DNA from: Stenogyne calaminthoides | Lineage: Eukaryota > Streptophyta > Magnoliopsida > Lamiales > Lamiaceae | Assembly (NCBI GenBank): GCA_037126765.1 | Contig: JBBCBC010000019.1 | Span: forward strand, 34,432,222-34,496,221 | Length of the DNA: 64,000 bases | Reading direction: 5' to 3' | Shown here: piece by piece, positions 1 to 10,555 of the stretch | Numbering within the stretch: the stretch's first letter is position 1 | How the letters are laid out: the number at the start of each line of letters is the position of its first letter | Translations under genes and position numbers: made by a program | Notes under the pieces: model-generated | Database searches by the model: none | Seen by the model: the letters and a program-made list of their open reading frames with translations, nothing else | Told to the model about the DNA's origin: nothing

Positions 1-84
1 AATTAAACTAAATTAAACAATCTAATATTCAAACAAACAACAATTAAAACCAAGCCAATATTAACCAATTAATTAATCTAACAC

Positions 85-113
85 TATATATATATATATC
101 CTAACATATATAG

Positions 114-152
<39 letters not shown>
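85..152. repeat. (TA)n microsatellite
   Basis: Two runs of alternating TA (about 85-99 and 121-152) are separated by a short interruption. The stretch lies inside the CACTA element and has no coding content. Confidence 0.8.
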
Positions 153-155
<3 letters not shown>

Positions 156-489
156 TTAAAGCATATATAAAATAAAATAAAATAAATAAATAAATTACCT
201 ATATATATAGAGGAAAAGCGGCGGTAGGGGGGGAGGAGGAGGGAGGAGGCGGCGGTGAGTGAAGGAGAAGGAGAGGTGGGCGACGTGCGGTGCGCGGTAG
301 AGGAGATGGAGGCGGCACACGCCCGGGGGGGGAGGAGGAGGGCAACACGTGGCGGCAATGCAAAGTGGTGCGCCGCTCACCTAAAAAAAAAATGAGAAGG
401 GGATTCAAATATGGGAGGAGGAATATTTTGGACGAAGGAGATGAAATGTGAGCAGATTGGGGCGCGTCTGGGATATAGGGTTACACCCT

Positions 490-700
490 TAGAGAGCGGT
501 TCGGAACCGCTCTCTCTTGCAGAGCGGTTCTGAACCGCATTCCAAGTCCCTCGCTTGCAGAGCGGTTTTTAACCGCATTCCATGTAGCTTGCAGAGCGGT
601 TCTTAACTGCTCACTCTTGGAGAGCAGTTTCGAACCGCTTTCTAATTTATTTATTTTTTATTTATAAAAAACCGCTCTCCAAGGTCGTTTTTGGAGAGCT
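490..700. repeat. CACTA subterminal repeats, palindromic GAACCGCTCT motif
   Basis: The decamer AGAGCGGTTC and its inverse GAACCGCTCT, with close variants, occur about nine times in both orientations. Several are joined head to head to make short palindromes (for example 493-513). Clustered short motifs in both directions near the ends are the TnpA-type binding arrays of En/Spm elements, and that role is inferred here. Spacing between motifs is irregular. Confidence 0.7.
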
Positions 701-754
701 CTTTCTAAAAGGGCTGTCCAAATAAAGCTGTCCAAGCTAAAATGTGTAGTAGTG

Positions 755-2306
755 CATGGTGAGACGGGACATAAATTGACCATTAACGCTTTAACACTTT
801 AGGAAGGGTGTGTGTAATTTATGCTATAGTGTATATAGTCTTCTGTATGAGACCGTCTTATATGAGTTGAGTTTTTGTCCTATTAGTATGCATGGTACGA
901 TCATCTAACATGCTAGCCGTGCACTATTCTATTTCTAAAGTTGGACAGCACACAATATATTTGGTCTGTTTTAGCTTATTTAATTAAAAGCTTTTTGAAA
1001 ACCTATAAGTTATTGATAATATAATTTGAAAACCACGACATTTTGTTAACCCAGGGCATTTATAGGCTAAATATTAAATCATCAAATTGACACGTTAAAG
1101 CATGGGAATATTAGGCAAATTGAATTAAAGAATGTAGCTAATTGGGAGACGGCCCCCAGAATGCTAGAAAGAAGGCAGGCAGGCAAGTGGAAGATAGATA
1201 TTAAGGGGCAGCAACCCTTAAAACAAAGGCACTCCCAAAGGACAAAACCACCCCCTGCCTACTATTATTATCTCCCAAACAATCCCTTCTCTCTCTTCTA
1301 TTCTATATATTGTCCTGTGAATATTCCGATATTGTTTTTTTTCTTCTTTCAAGTTGGTTTTTTGTTGGATCCCATGAATCAGATTAATTTAGTGACATGG
1401 AATTAGAAAGATTGACTATTTAATTATAAGAAGTCAAACTTAGTTTAAATGACAAATTACAATTAAGAGTGTTCTTGAATATTGATAGTATCCACCGAAA
1501 CAATCTCACAAGAATTTCTCTTCACTTAATTAATTTTGAGCGTCCTGATAATGATAAATAGGATATTGTCCATTATTCATGTATTAGGTGTAGGTGTATT
1601 TATTTTGATTTGATCAACTTGTCCAATTCTTTACCACTTTGTAATAGTGTTTGTCAAAAAATAAGTGTCGTGCCACTTTTTCTTTTCTTTTTTGACAGGA
1701 AGTATCATGCTACTTAATTTAACACTTGCCGTCTACTTTTCAAATCAATATAATTTTAAAGTTTGGATCGACCTATGTAAAGATAGTGTTACTTGAATAA
1801 GAGTTAAGGTTAAGTAGAAAAAACAGATTACAGTGTCGTTGATAGCCAATTCTTAGTGGAATATTAATCTGACGTTGTTTAATGAGCTGACTAACAAACA
1901 AGTAGCTTAATGAGTGGAATATTACTAATTGATGAATGCAAAAGGATAAATGCTATAAGGCTTTTTCTCATTCATTTCTGATTTTTTATTATGGGTCTAA
2001 AGAGTGTTTTTTTATATTTAGAGAGTATTTTTAAGCACTACTCCACCACTAAAAGTTTTTTTTTTAAATATAATAAAATTAAGTCTTATCAACTTACAAA
2101 AAAAAAATACTTCTACACTAGTCGAATGAGTTTGCAAACACCACTAAATGCTTGGGGCTTTACCCTAATTTCAGCCAAAGTCCATGCTAATATTAAATGT
2201 TATTGTACTTTCTTAAGCCCTGACACTCTATCACAGACGTAGGTCAGAGCCCTGTTCCATTTTTGGTGTGACACTTATCGCAGTTGGTGATTTCCTCCTG
2301 TCAATC
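755..2306. other. AT-rich intergenic sequence, no gene seen
   Basis: Open frames here (for example 1161-1406 and 1991-2242) are short, low-complexity and match no family I recognise. Runs of T and A dominate. I see no splice-supported coding exons and no terminal inverted repeats. Confidence 0.6.
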
Positions 2307-2464
2307 TTGATTTAATTTCTTAATCGGTTACATGCTACTGTCACTTCAGTATGTCATGAAGATTGTTTGTCTCTTTAGAAAGATCTTTTGATTTAATTTC
2401 TTAATCGATTACATGCTCTATCACTTCAGTATGTCATGAAGATTGTTTGTCTCTTTAGAAAGAT
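2307..2464. repeat. Direct tandem duplication, unit about 80 bp
   Basis: A unit beginning ttgatttaatttcttaatcg and ending ctctttagaaagat is present at 2307-2384 and again at 2388-2464. The copies differ at only a few positions plus a small gap, so the duplication is young. It has no coding potential. Confidence 0.9.
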
Positions 2465-2715
2465 GTCTTGCAGAGAGTTACTATTGGTCGAGATTCGATA
2501 CCTCGCTCGTCGCCTATGGGTCTAAAGCTGGTCGTCTGGCAAATTGTCTGACGTCCTCCTGGCTTACATAACTCTGAGACGATCAAATGAGTGGTCGCTC
2601 AAATCATTATGTTGATAGTCGTCCAATGAGACGAGTACTCTCCAAATAGGGTTATGTTTAAATCTTTTTATATAAATATGGTATAATAAATGTATATAAA
2701 ATAGAATATGCCTTA

Positions 2716-2913
2716 CTCCATTCGTCCCATAAAAATATGCACATTTTTTCTTTTTGGGCGTCCCAAAGAAACGCACGTTTCCTAAAATGGTAAAACACTC
2801 AAAACTTACACTCTCACAATATCATTATAATTTATTTAAATAATACCAATAAAATAAGTTTTCTTATTTTGTGTACCCAGCTAGGGGTGCACGTTTCTTT
2901 GGGATGGATGGAG
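2716..2913. mobile_element. Stowaway-like MITE
   Basis: The left end reads CTCCATTCGTCCCATAAA and the right end is the reverse complement of CTCCATCCATCCCAAAG. TA dinucleotides flank both ends (2714-2715 and 2914-2915). Length is about 198 bp and the interior is AT-rich and non-coding. CTCC(A/C)TxCGTCCC termini with a TA target duplication define Stowaway (Tc1/mariner-derived) MITEs. Confidence 0.85.
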
Positions 2914-3055
2914 TATATATTATCTAATTTATTATACTTAACGCCCTCTTAAGATTATAAAATATAAAATAGAATAATAATATATCAAATTAAAATTATA
3001 GACTTGGTGCCAATAAAATAATCGAAAAGAAAGTATTTCCCATTTAGGTCCGTAT

Positions 3056-3493
3056 TGTTAGGAATTAAACTGCAATTATGGAAAAATTGAGAGAACAAGA
3101 AATTAAAGAACACAAAATTGGTTACCCAGTTCGTCAGGAATTGCTATGTCTGGGGGCACTACCAAGCCAGGAGAAATACTAAATTTTCGAGTGATTCACA
3201 AATACAACAAGTCAATAGGTATTTAAAGATGAAACTGGGTCAAAACCCTAGATTGACCCATCCTGGCCGAAACCCCGGACTGTACGACCTAGCTCCTAGG
3301 TCGAGCGGAAGTGCACGACCTCGCTCCTTGGTCGAGCGGAAGTGCACGACCTCAAAAGGTCGAGCGCCTCGTCCTCCCTGGAATTGGACGTGCTCGACCT
3401 CGCTCCTTGATCGAGCGAAAGTGCTCGACCTCAACCGGTCGAGCGCCTCTTGCCCCTGGACTCCTTCCCCAACTCAGGCTCCATAACCCAACA
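3056..3493 (-). repeat. Copia-A LTR, 3' in element sense (438 bp)
   Basis: Starts TGTTAGGAATT and ends CCCAACA in plus orientation, giving the TG...CA ends usual for LTRs. It contains repeated blocks carrying TCGAGCGGAAGTGCACGACC from about 3285 to 3455, with one block fewer than the partner LTR. Confidence 0.93.
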
Positions 3494-3580
3494 ATCTCCC
3501 ACCTGGAGACTGACTCCAAATGTAACTTGTCTTCTCCATTTTGCGGCATCTCTCACTGGTAGTAGCGCCAAGCCTTCATC

Positions 3581-6500
3581 TCAGTTTCCAAGCCCAGTTG
3601 AAGTCATGCATAACTTCAACTTCTCTAAGGTCACAACCTTAGTCAACATATCAGCAGGATTCTTACTTTCTCGGATCTTCATTAGCTGTAAGATCTTGTT
3701 CTCAATGAGGTAACAAATGTAATGATACCTCAACTCAATGTGCTTTGTCCTTGAGTGAAAAGCTGGATTCTTTGCTAAGTGAATGACACTCTGACTGTCA
3801 CTGTACAAAATACTTTCCTTCTGCTCCTTCCCCAATTCACGCAAAAGATTCTGCAACCATACCATCTCCTTACTACCCTCAGTAACTGCAACATACTCTG
3901 CCTCTGCAGTGGACTGTGCTACGATCTTCTGCAACTTAGAAGCCCAAGAAATTGATGTACCACCAAGAGTAAATACATACCCGGTTGTACTCCTCCTTTT
4001 GTCAAGATCATTGGATGCCAAGTTTGCATCAACATACCCTGCCAATTCAACACTTTTGCTTTCAAAGCACAATGCTCTTTCTGTAGTACCTCTCAAGTAC
4101 TTAAGGATCCACTTTACTGCCTCCCAATGTTGCTTACCCGGATTACCCATAAACCGGCTAACTACTCCCACCGCATGTGCAATATCTGGTCTTGTACACA
4201 CCATAACATACATCAAACTTCCAATTGCTGAAACATAAGGAGTGTTCTGCATGTAGGTTCGCTCCTCTTCGCTACTAGGTGAGTCCTTGTTGGATAGCTT
4301 GAACTAACTTCCCAACGGGACACGAACTGGCTTTGCATCTTCCATACTAAACCTCTTCAAGACCTTCTTTATGTATTCAGCCTGTGAAAGATACAATTTT
4401 CCTGCCACCCTATCACGATCGATTCGCATACCCAAGATTTTCTTGGCCTCTCCAAGGTCCTTCATAGCAAACCTATCAGACAACTGCTTCTTCAACTTGC
4501 TCACTTCTCGAGCACTAGAGCCTGCTATCAACATGTCATCAACATATAATAGCAAAATGATATAGCCATTATCATACCTCTTGAAATAGCAGCAATGGTC
4601 AGCCTCACACCTATTGAACTCAATCTCGTGCATGAACCCATCAAACTTCTTGTACCACTGTAATGGAGCTTGTTTCAAGCCATACAAGTTCTTCCTCAAT
4701 TTGCAAACAAGCTCACTGTTCTCCTTTGACAAGTATCCCTCTGGTTGCTTCACGTAGATGTCCTCATCTAAGTCACCACGAAGAAAAGCTGTTTTTACAT
4801 CCATCTGCTCTAACATCAAGTTCTCTGCAGCCACCAAACTCAAAATAACCGAATGGTAGTTAGTTTCACAACATGAGTAAAAACATCAGTATAATCAATA
4901 CCATGTTTCTGCTGAAACCCTTTCACAACTAGTCTTGCCTTGTAACGCTTGCTTCCATCTGCCTCCTCTTTAATTTTGTAAACCCACTTATTATGCAGCG
5001 CCTTCTTGCCCTTAGGGAACTCAACTAGTTCCCAAGTTCCGTTGGTCATCAACGAGTTCATCTCATCATCCATTGCAAGTTTCCACTTGCTCACCTGCTC
5101 ACTACGTGTATCCTCTGCATAACATTCAGGCTCACCACCATCAGTCAACAATAAGTAATGAAGAGAAGGAGAATACCTATCAGGAGATCTATGTTCTCTT
5201 ATAGATCTCCGCAGCGGAATTGGTGCTGTTGGTGTACGTGGTTCTTCCTCAACAACCATCTGATCATCATGAACCTCCTTGCTCCCACCTGAGTTCGAAA
5301 TGTCTAACTCAACAACCTGAGTCTCAGGATCAACTGCTTTGGATGTACCTGACCTGTCTTTGTACAATATCTGCTCATTAAATACGACATCTCGACTACA
5401 AATTATCTGTCGATTCTCCTCATCCCAAAATCGATAATCGAATTCATCACCGCCATATCCAATAAACGTACACTTAACAGATTTAACATCCAATTTACTT
5501 CTACTAGTAGCATCAATATGAACATATGAAACACACCCAAATACTCGAAGAAAATACAGATTTACCTCCTTACCAGAGCAGACCTCCTCTGGTATGCCAT
5601 TTTCCAAGGGAGTTGAGGGTCCTCTGTTTATCAAGTAAGCTGCAGTGTTAACCGCTTCTTCCCAAAACATCTTCGGCAGCCCACACTTCAATCTCATGCT
5701 TTTAGCACATTCACATAAGGTTATGTTCATACGTTACGCCTGGCGTTACTGGGGGGTTCCTCTCACAGTTTTCTCCATTCGAATTCCATTCGCCTCACAG
5801 AATTCTTTGAACTCACGGAGCTCGTACTCTCCACCATTATCAGATCTCAAACACTTCACTTTGAGACCCGTCTCAGTTTCTACAAGGGCCTTCCACTTCC
5901 TGAAAGCATTAAAGACATCAGACTTATTTTTCAGAAAATAAACCCATACCTTCCTCGTAGAGTCGTTAATGAAAGTCATGTAATATGATGCTCCACCAAG
6001 AGATGTCACCGGTGCTAGACCCCACAAGTCGCTGTGGACCAACTCTAGCTTCTACTGCTTCAAGGTTCTGCCTCCCTTAGAAAAACTCACCATTTTCTGT
6101 TTTTCGAATACACATTCCTCACATAACCCGATGTCAACTGTCTTGAGGTCTGACAGTTTACCCTTCGAACACATCATTTTCATCCCTTTCTCACTCATAT
6201 GGTCAAGACGACAATCCCACAAATATGCATTCCCTTTTGCCCCTGCAAAAGCAATGCTGTCTCGGGTGTTGCCTGTCATGTACAATGTTCCCTCCTTATT
6301 TCCTCGAGCCACTACCATTGCACCTTTAGATATCTTCCATGTACTACATCCAAAGATCACGGTGTAACCCTCATCATCAAGCTGCCCCACTGAAAGTAAA
6401 TTCCTCTTCAATCCAGGAATATGTCTCACATCTCGTAACTGCAAAACCGTTCCATTTGGTGCCTTGATCCGAACATCCCCCTTCCCTATGATTTCCAGAG

Positions 6501-7456
6501 GCTCATCATCAGCAAGATAAACCTTTCCAAAATTTTCAGAAGTGTAGCGTTCCATTACGTCAGTCCTGATGCACGAATGAAACGATCTCCAAAATCTAAC
6601 ACCCAAGATTCTAGTGGACTGCTTACGCTCAAAATTAATGCATCTGAGACCTCATCAGTGGCAGCGTTTGCTGAATTGTCATTCTTCTTTGGTGCATTCG
6701 CTGGTGTCTTCGCTGGTGCCTACACTGGTTTTTTTAATGACCAAGTTCATGACAGTTGTAGCACTTAACTTGACTCTTGTCCTTCTTGGGCTTATCTTTG
6801 CCCCTCGACTTTGATCTACCCCGATTAGATTTCCCTTTGGATTCTGATCTGCCTCTGTTTCCTGCACTCAAGGCTGATCTCGTGGCCACACCCAATTCTT
6901 TCCTGCGAATTTCTTTGCTCATGATCAGATCTCTAACCTCATCAAATTTAAGTTTCACTTTACCTGCTGAAGCACTAACAGCCGTTACCGTCCCACTCTA
7001 ACTTTCTGGTAAAAGAAGACAACAAAATTATGGCTTGAACCTCATCATCAAAATCAATCTCAACCGAGCTCAATTGGGCTATGGTCATATTGAACTCGTT
7101 GAGATGATTGGCTACCACAGTATCCTCTGCCATCCTTAGGTTGAATAACTTCCGCATCAGATGAACCTTGTTCGCTGCGGACGACTTTTCATACATCTCA
7201 GCCAGAATCTCCAACATCTCCTTCTTGGTTTTTGTTTTTACTGTGTGTAGGGCGACGTTCCTGGATAACGATAGACGAACCACACTCATCGCCTTCCTGT
7301 CCAGCAACTTCCACTCGTCGTCCTTCATACCTTCTGGTTTTGCACCCAAAGGTTGATCAGATCTTTACCGTACAAGTAATCCTCGATCTGCAATTTCCAG
7401 AATCCGAAATCCGTTCCATCAAATTTCTCAACAAGCAATTTCCCTTCAGCCATCAT
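3581..7456 (-). pseudogene. Copia-A gag-pol polyprotein, decayed
   Basis: In transcription order: gag starts near 7456 (GKLLVEKFDGTDFGFWKLQ), has a frameshift near 7350, and continues through 6975. A CCHC zinc knuckle (CYNCHELGH) lies near 6734. The protease/pre-integrase part is at 6606-6052 (LLSVGQLDDEGY, LWDCRLDHMS). Integrase core is at 6049-5746 (VHSDLWG, RSDNGGEYE) and continues at 5730. RT is at 4843-4304 (MDVKTAFLRGDL, LLLYVDDML), and RNase H at 4252-3581 (YVDANLASN, STAEAEYVA). Breaks seen include an in-frame stop just before the integrase core (about 6053), two stops within ten codons near 5735-5748, a one-base frameshift near 4840 and a stop at about 4301. Catalytic YVDD and DNGGE motifs remain, but the frame is not continuous. 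Confidence 0.92.
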
Positions 7457-7502
7457 AATTGCTCCCAGCAGATCCTCTGAACCTGATACTCTAAATACCC
7501 GT

Positions 7503-7986
7503 TGTTAGGAATTAAACTGCAATTATGGAGAAATTGAGAGAACAAGAAATTAAAGAACACAAATTTGGTTACCTAGTTCGTCAGGAATGACTACGTCTGG
7601 GGGCACTACCAAGCCAGGAGATATACTAAATTTTCGAGTGATTCACAAATACAACAAGTCAATAGGTATTTAAAGATGAAACTGAGCCAAAACCCTAGAT
7701 TGACCCATCTTGGCCGAAACCCCGGACTGCACGACCTCGCTCCTTGGTCGAGCGGAAGTGCACGACCTCACTCCTTGGTCGAGCGGAAGTGCACGATCTC
7801 AACTGCACGACCTCGCTCCTTGGTCGAGCGGAAGTGCACGACCTCAATTGGTCGAGCGCCTCATCCTCCCTGGAATTGGACATGCTCGACCTCGCTCCTT
7901 GATCGAGCGAAAGTGCTCGACCTCAACTGGTCGAGCGCCTCTTGCTTCCTGGACTCCTTCACCAACTCAGGCTCCATAACCCAACA
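7503..7986 (-). repeat. Copia-A LTR, 5' in element sense (484 bp)
   Basis: Same ends and general sequence as 3056-3493, but about 46 bp longer because the TCGAGC-rich minisatellite (7725-7945) has extra copies. A minus-strand TATA-like TTTAAATA lies at 7667-7674 and could be the LTR promoter. This copy should drive gag. Confidence 0.93.
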
Positions 7987-8209
7987 CGTAGTAATTAATC
8001 ATAGAGTATTGTATTAATAGTATATCGTATATGCACGTGAGTAAACTGCTGGTCTACGCCGTCATGTACGCAACTTGCACTCGCCGCGTCACAGACTAAA
8101 GATAATGCGATATGTATAAAATAATATATATTCCCGAATAACAAAGGTTATCCAAAATGAATTTTTTAATTTCATATAATGCTCGCATTATTTTAATATC
8201 CCACTAAAA

Positions 8210-9091
8210 TCATCTAGTACGATCTGTCCCCGGAAACATTAACTGGTTCCCGTTAACGGAGGCGTCAAAACCGACGGCGCGGCATTTGACGCCGTGACTC
8301 CGCTTTCCCGGCGTCGTCGATGAAAACGACGCCGGAAAAATGCTCGTCGTGCGGCGGCACGGCCCGAGCCACTTATTCTGCATGAAACGGTGTTTTCTCC
8401 ACGGCGGCAGGTGGAGGCCTTGGCTTTTTAACGATCGTCTCGCGGCATCGCTAACCACTTTCACAATCTGCTTTAAATCTACGCTAGATCCGACGAAAAT
8501 TCTCGGCAATTGCTGCATCAGACGCTCGTACGAATTCGTAGGCCTTACGATCTCGAATTCCGACGCGAAATCCAGATCTATGATATACCGAATCGAGCTC
8601 TCCGATCGGAGAACGTCGATGAACTCGTAGTTTCCGGCGGAGAGTCCGCCGGAGCTCTCCCACTTGGTTTTGCAGATTGCGGCGTTGTAACCGCAATTTC
8701 TCAAACACGCCATCACATTTCTCCGCACCATTTCCTTATTAGATCTAACACACGAGAATATTTCCACAGATTTCAAAACCTGTGCCCTAAGCACGTTCTT
8801 AAAGGCGTCTTTCTGATCCTGCAGGATCGGCTCAATTGAGTCGAAATTCGCGCAATTCGAATCGTACATTGACCAATCGCGTTCCGAATCCGAGTCGCCG
8901 CTCTCCGGCGAGGTCTCCCCGGCGCCGGCGACGTTGAAGCCGAAAAAGAGCTCCGTCAAACTCGGCGAAGCCAAAACGTCGTCGTCAGCTTCGCTGGCGC
9001 TGCTGACGTAATCCGGTCCAACGATCCGCGCCCTGGCGTTATCATCTAACGGGTCAGTCACTCTCTTAATTTTCGTAAAACCCGATTTCAT
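8210..9091 (-). CDS. DUF506 (PDDEXK-like) family protein, 293 aa
   Basis: Single-exon reading frame with a typical DUF506 layout. A short basic N-terminus is followed by a serine/acidic stretch (residues about 30-75, including SPSLTELFFGFN). Next comes the conserved domain at about 95-245 with CLRNCGYNAAICKTKWESS, the YEFIDVLR block, RYIIDLDFASEFEIVRPT and the LPRIFVGSSVDLKQIV block. The family (Pfam PF04720) is plant-specific and has a restriction-nuclease-like fold. Some Arabidopsis members limit root-hair growth, and no enzymatic role is proven. Length and domain order are normal, and GC content is much higher than the flanking DNA, as expected for a live gene. The start at 9091 begins MKSGFTKIKRVTDPL, usual for the family, and a TATA box lies about 270 bp upstream. 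The C-terminal basic region is less conserved. Confidence 0.93.
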   Translation of the reverse strand: MKSGFTKIKRVTDPLDDNARARIVGPDYVSSASEADDDVLASPSLTELFFGFNVAGAGETSPESGDSDSERDWSMYDSNCANFDSIEPILQDQKDAFKNVLRAQVLKSVEIFSCVRSNKEMVRRNVMACLRNCGYNAAICKTKWESSGGLSAGNYEFIDVLRSESSIRYIIDLDFASEFEIVRPTNSYERLMQQLPRIFVGSSVDLKQIVKVVSDAARRSLKSQGLHLPPWRKHRFMQNKWLGPCRRTTSIFPASFSSTTPGKRSHGVKCRAVGFDASVNGNQLMFPGTDRTR

Positions 9092-9358
9092 TTTTTCTAC
9101 ACTTTTTTCTAATTTTCCAGTTTGGGGGTAAAGTAGCGCTTTTGCTCCTACTAAAAAACGCTTTAATTTATAAGAAAGTTGGTGGTACGAGTTAGCTTAA
9201 AGAGGCATTTAGTAAGGAATATTCTTGAGAAAAGAAAAACAGGTTGAGATGAACGATAATGGGTGCTAGTTTAATAGTAGGAAAAAGAAATGGATATGGT
9301 GGTTGTGGAGAAGTATATTCTAATTCTAGGGTTTGTATATTTGAATAGGAGTGCCAAG

Positions 9359-9366
9359 TATTTATA
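9359..9366 (-). promoter_or_regulatory. TATA box for the DUF506 gene
   Basis: TATAAATA on minus, about 270 bp before the start codon. Spacing implies a 5' UTR of roughly 240 nt. No other good TATA lies nearer. The transcription start is inferred. Confidence 0.5.
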
Positions 9367-9660
9367 GGATTAATCAGGCATATCCGTTGGATTATTCTAG
9401 CGATACTTGGCCCGGTCTACGTGGACCGAGATGACTGGATCATGCTGTTTTTAGTTTATAAATTAAAAATTTGGAGATAAAATTAAATTTTAACTTTACT
9501 CATCAAATATTTATGTTCAAACATGTATACGTAAGTGTATCTCTAGACATGTGACGGTAATCACGATTCAAAGTGAATACACATGATTTGAAATTTGAAT
9601 ATTTCAGAACCACCTCATACATTTTACGGAATTATCACGAGAGTTCGAATCCATTTTTTT

Positions 9661-9770
9661 GAGTTTTTTTTGCACTTTTGGTCCTATGAACCACATCATG
9701 TTTTCGATTTAGTCCCACCACTGACAGATTTAGTCCCACAAAAATTTTAATTTTCAAATGTAGTTCCCAC
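9661..9770 (+). repeat. MULE terminal inverted repeat, left
   Basis: Pairs with 15652-15761 at roughly 90% identity or better by eye. It contains the word 'tttagtccca' twice. Weaker inverted similarity continues inward to about 9803. Confidence 0.9.
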
Positions 9771-10555
9771 AATTTAACAAGTTTGCACATTTGGTCCCAA
9801 AATTAAACGGCGCTTGATGGCATCTCGCTAACAACGAAACAAAGACTTTTAAACCTCTAATTAATACGTGTTAAATACTAATTTGTCTTAACAAATTAAT
9901 TAAACTCAAAAACTTAAACTAATCCTAAACCATCAACTAATTGAAACCAACTCACACACACTACACACACTCGATAGAAAAAAAGAGGGAAAAGTCGAGC
10001 AAACCCCAAAATCGCGGCCAGGAACCGAAAATCGGTAGAGGAGGATGCATTCTCAAGAAATTTCCGTCACATTGCTCCTCCGCTCAATGTTGCGAAGGAA
10101 GAATCTCATTAAGTTTGGAGTTGTTGATTACTGTAAGTATTCGGTCCCATTTTTTTTAATTTTATTCAATGTTTTTGGGGATTTTGTGTTGGGTGTTCTA
10201 TTTTAGTGATAAAACCCCTTCGGGCTTTCGATTTTCATTGTTTATTACGTATTATGGTTCGATTTTCAGTTGCAATTTTATGTTTTCAGTTTTTTCACAA
10301 AAATCGATTTTGGGGATTTTCATTATTTATCCGCGATTTTGTTGGGTGTTATAATTTGTTGGTTGTTCTATTTTGTTGGTGTTGGGTTTTAGGGGTTCGC
10401 TTTTGTTGGGTGTAGGGTTTTAAGGGTTCAAATTTTTTGGTTTTTGGATTTTCTGAGTTCAATTTTGTTTGATTGTTGTGTATTAGGTTGTTGGGTTCGA
10501 TTTAGTAATCGATTTTGAGTTAATTTTCATTTTTTTCACTCAAAAGCCATTTCTA

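Larger units (their letters stand above)
1..754. mobile_element. CACTA (En/Spm-type) transposon, terminal part; body continues left of window
   Basis: The segment ends at 754 with a sequence whose reverse complement begins CACTACTACACATTTTAGC. This matches the CACTA terminal inverted repeat class of plant En/Spm transposons. The 3 bases after it (cat, 755-757) are a candidate target-site duplication, but the partner copy lies outside the window. Directly inside the terminus, 490-700 holds the dense subterminal repeats expected for this class. No transposase similarity is visible in the 754 bases present. Short open frames on minus at 101-408 come from a purine-rich, GC-rich stretch and look non-coding. 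The terminus and subterminal repeats are seen directly. Assignment to CACTA is family knowledge, and autonomy is unknown. Confidence 0.72.
3056..7986 (-). mobile_element. Copia-A: complete but decayed Ty1/copia LTR retrotransposon (Tork/Tnt1-like)
   Basis: Two direct LTRs (3056-3493 and 7503-7986) flank a minus-strand gag-protease-integrase-RT-RNase H region, the domain order of Ty1/copia. A polypurine tract on minus (AGGTGGGAGAT, 3494-3504) abuts the LTR that is 3' in transcription sense. The flanks cgtat (3051-3055) and cgtag (7987-7991) look like a 5-bp target duplication with one mismatch. The primer-binding region next to 7503 is only weakly like the initiator-Met type. Integrase (HSDLWG, SDNGGEYE) and RNase H (STAEAEYVA) wording resembles Tnt1/Tork elements. 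Stops and frameshifts in every gene region mean it cannot move by itself. Confidence 0.95.

Noticed and set aside
101..408. Overlapping minus-strand frames rich in Pro/Ser/Arg
   Set aside because: They arise from a GA-rich, G-rich stretch within the CACTA end, occur in all three frames at once and match no family, so they were not called as genes.
1161..1406. 81-codon plus-strand frame
   Set aside because: Contains poly-Tyr and poly-Phe runs from simple sequence, has no promoter or splice context and shows no recognisable family wording.
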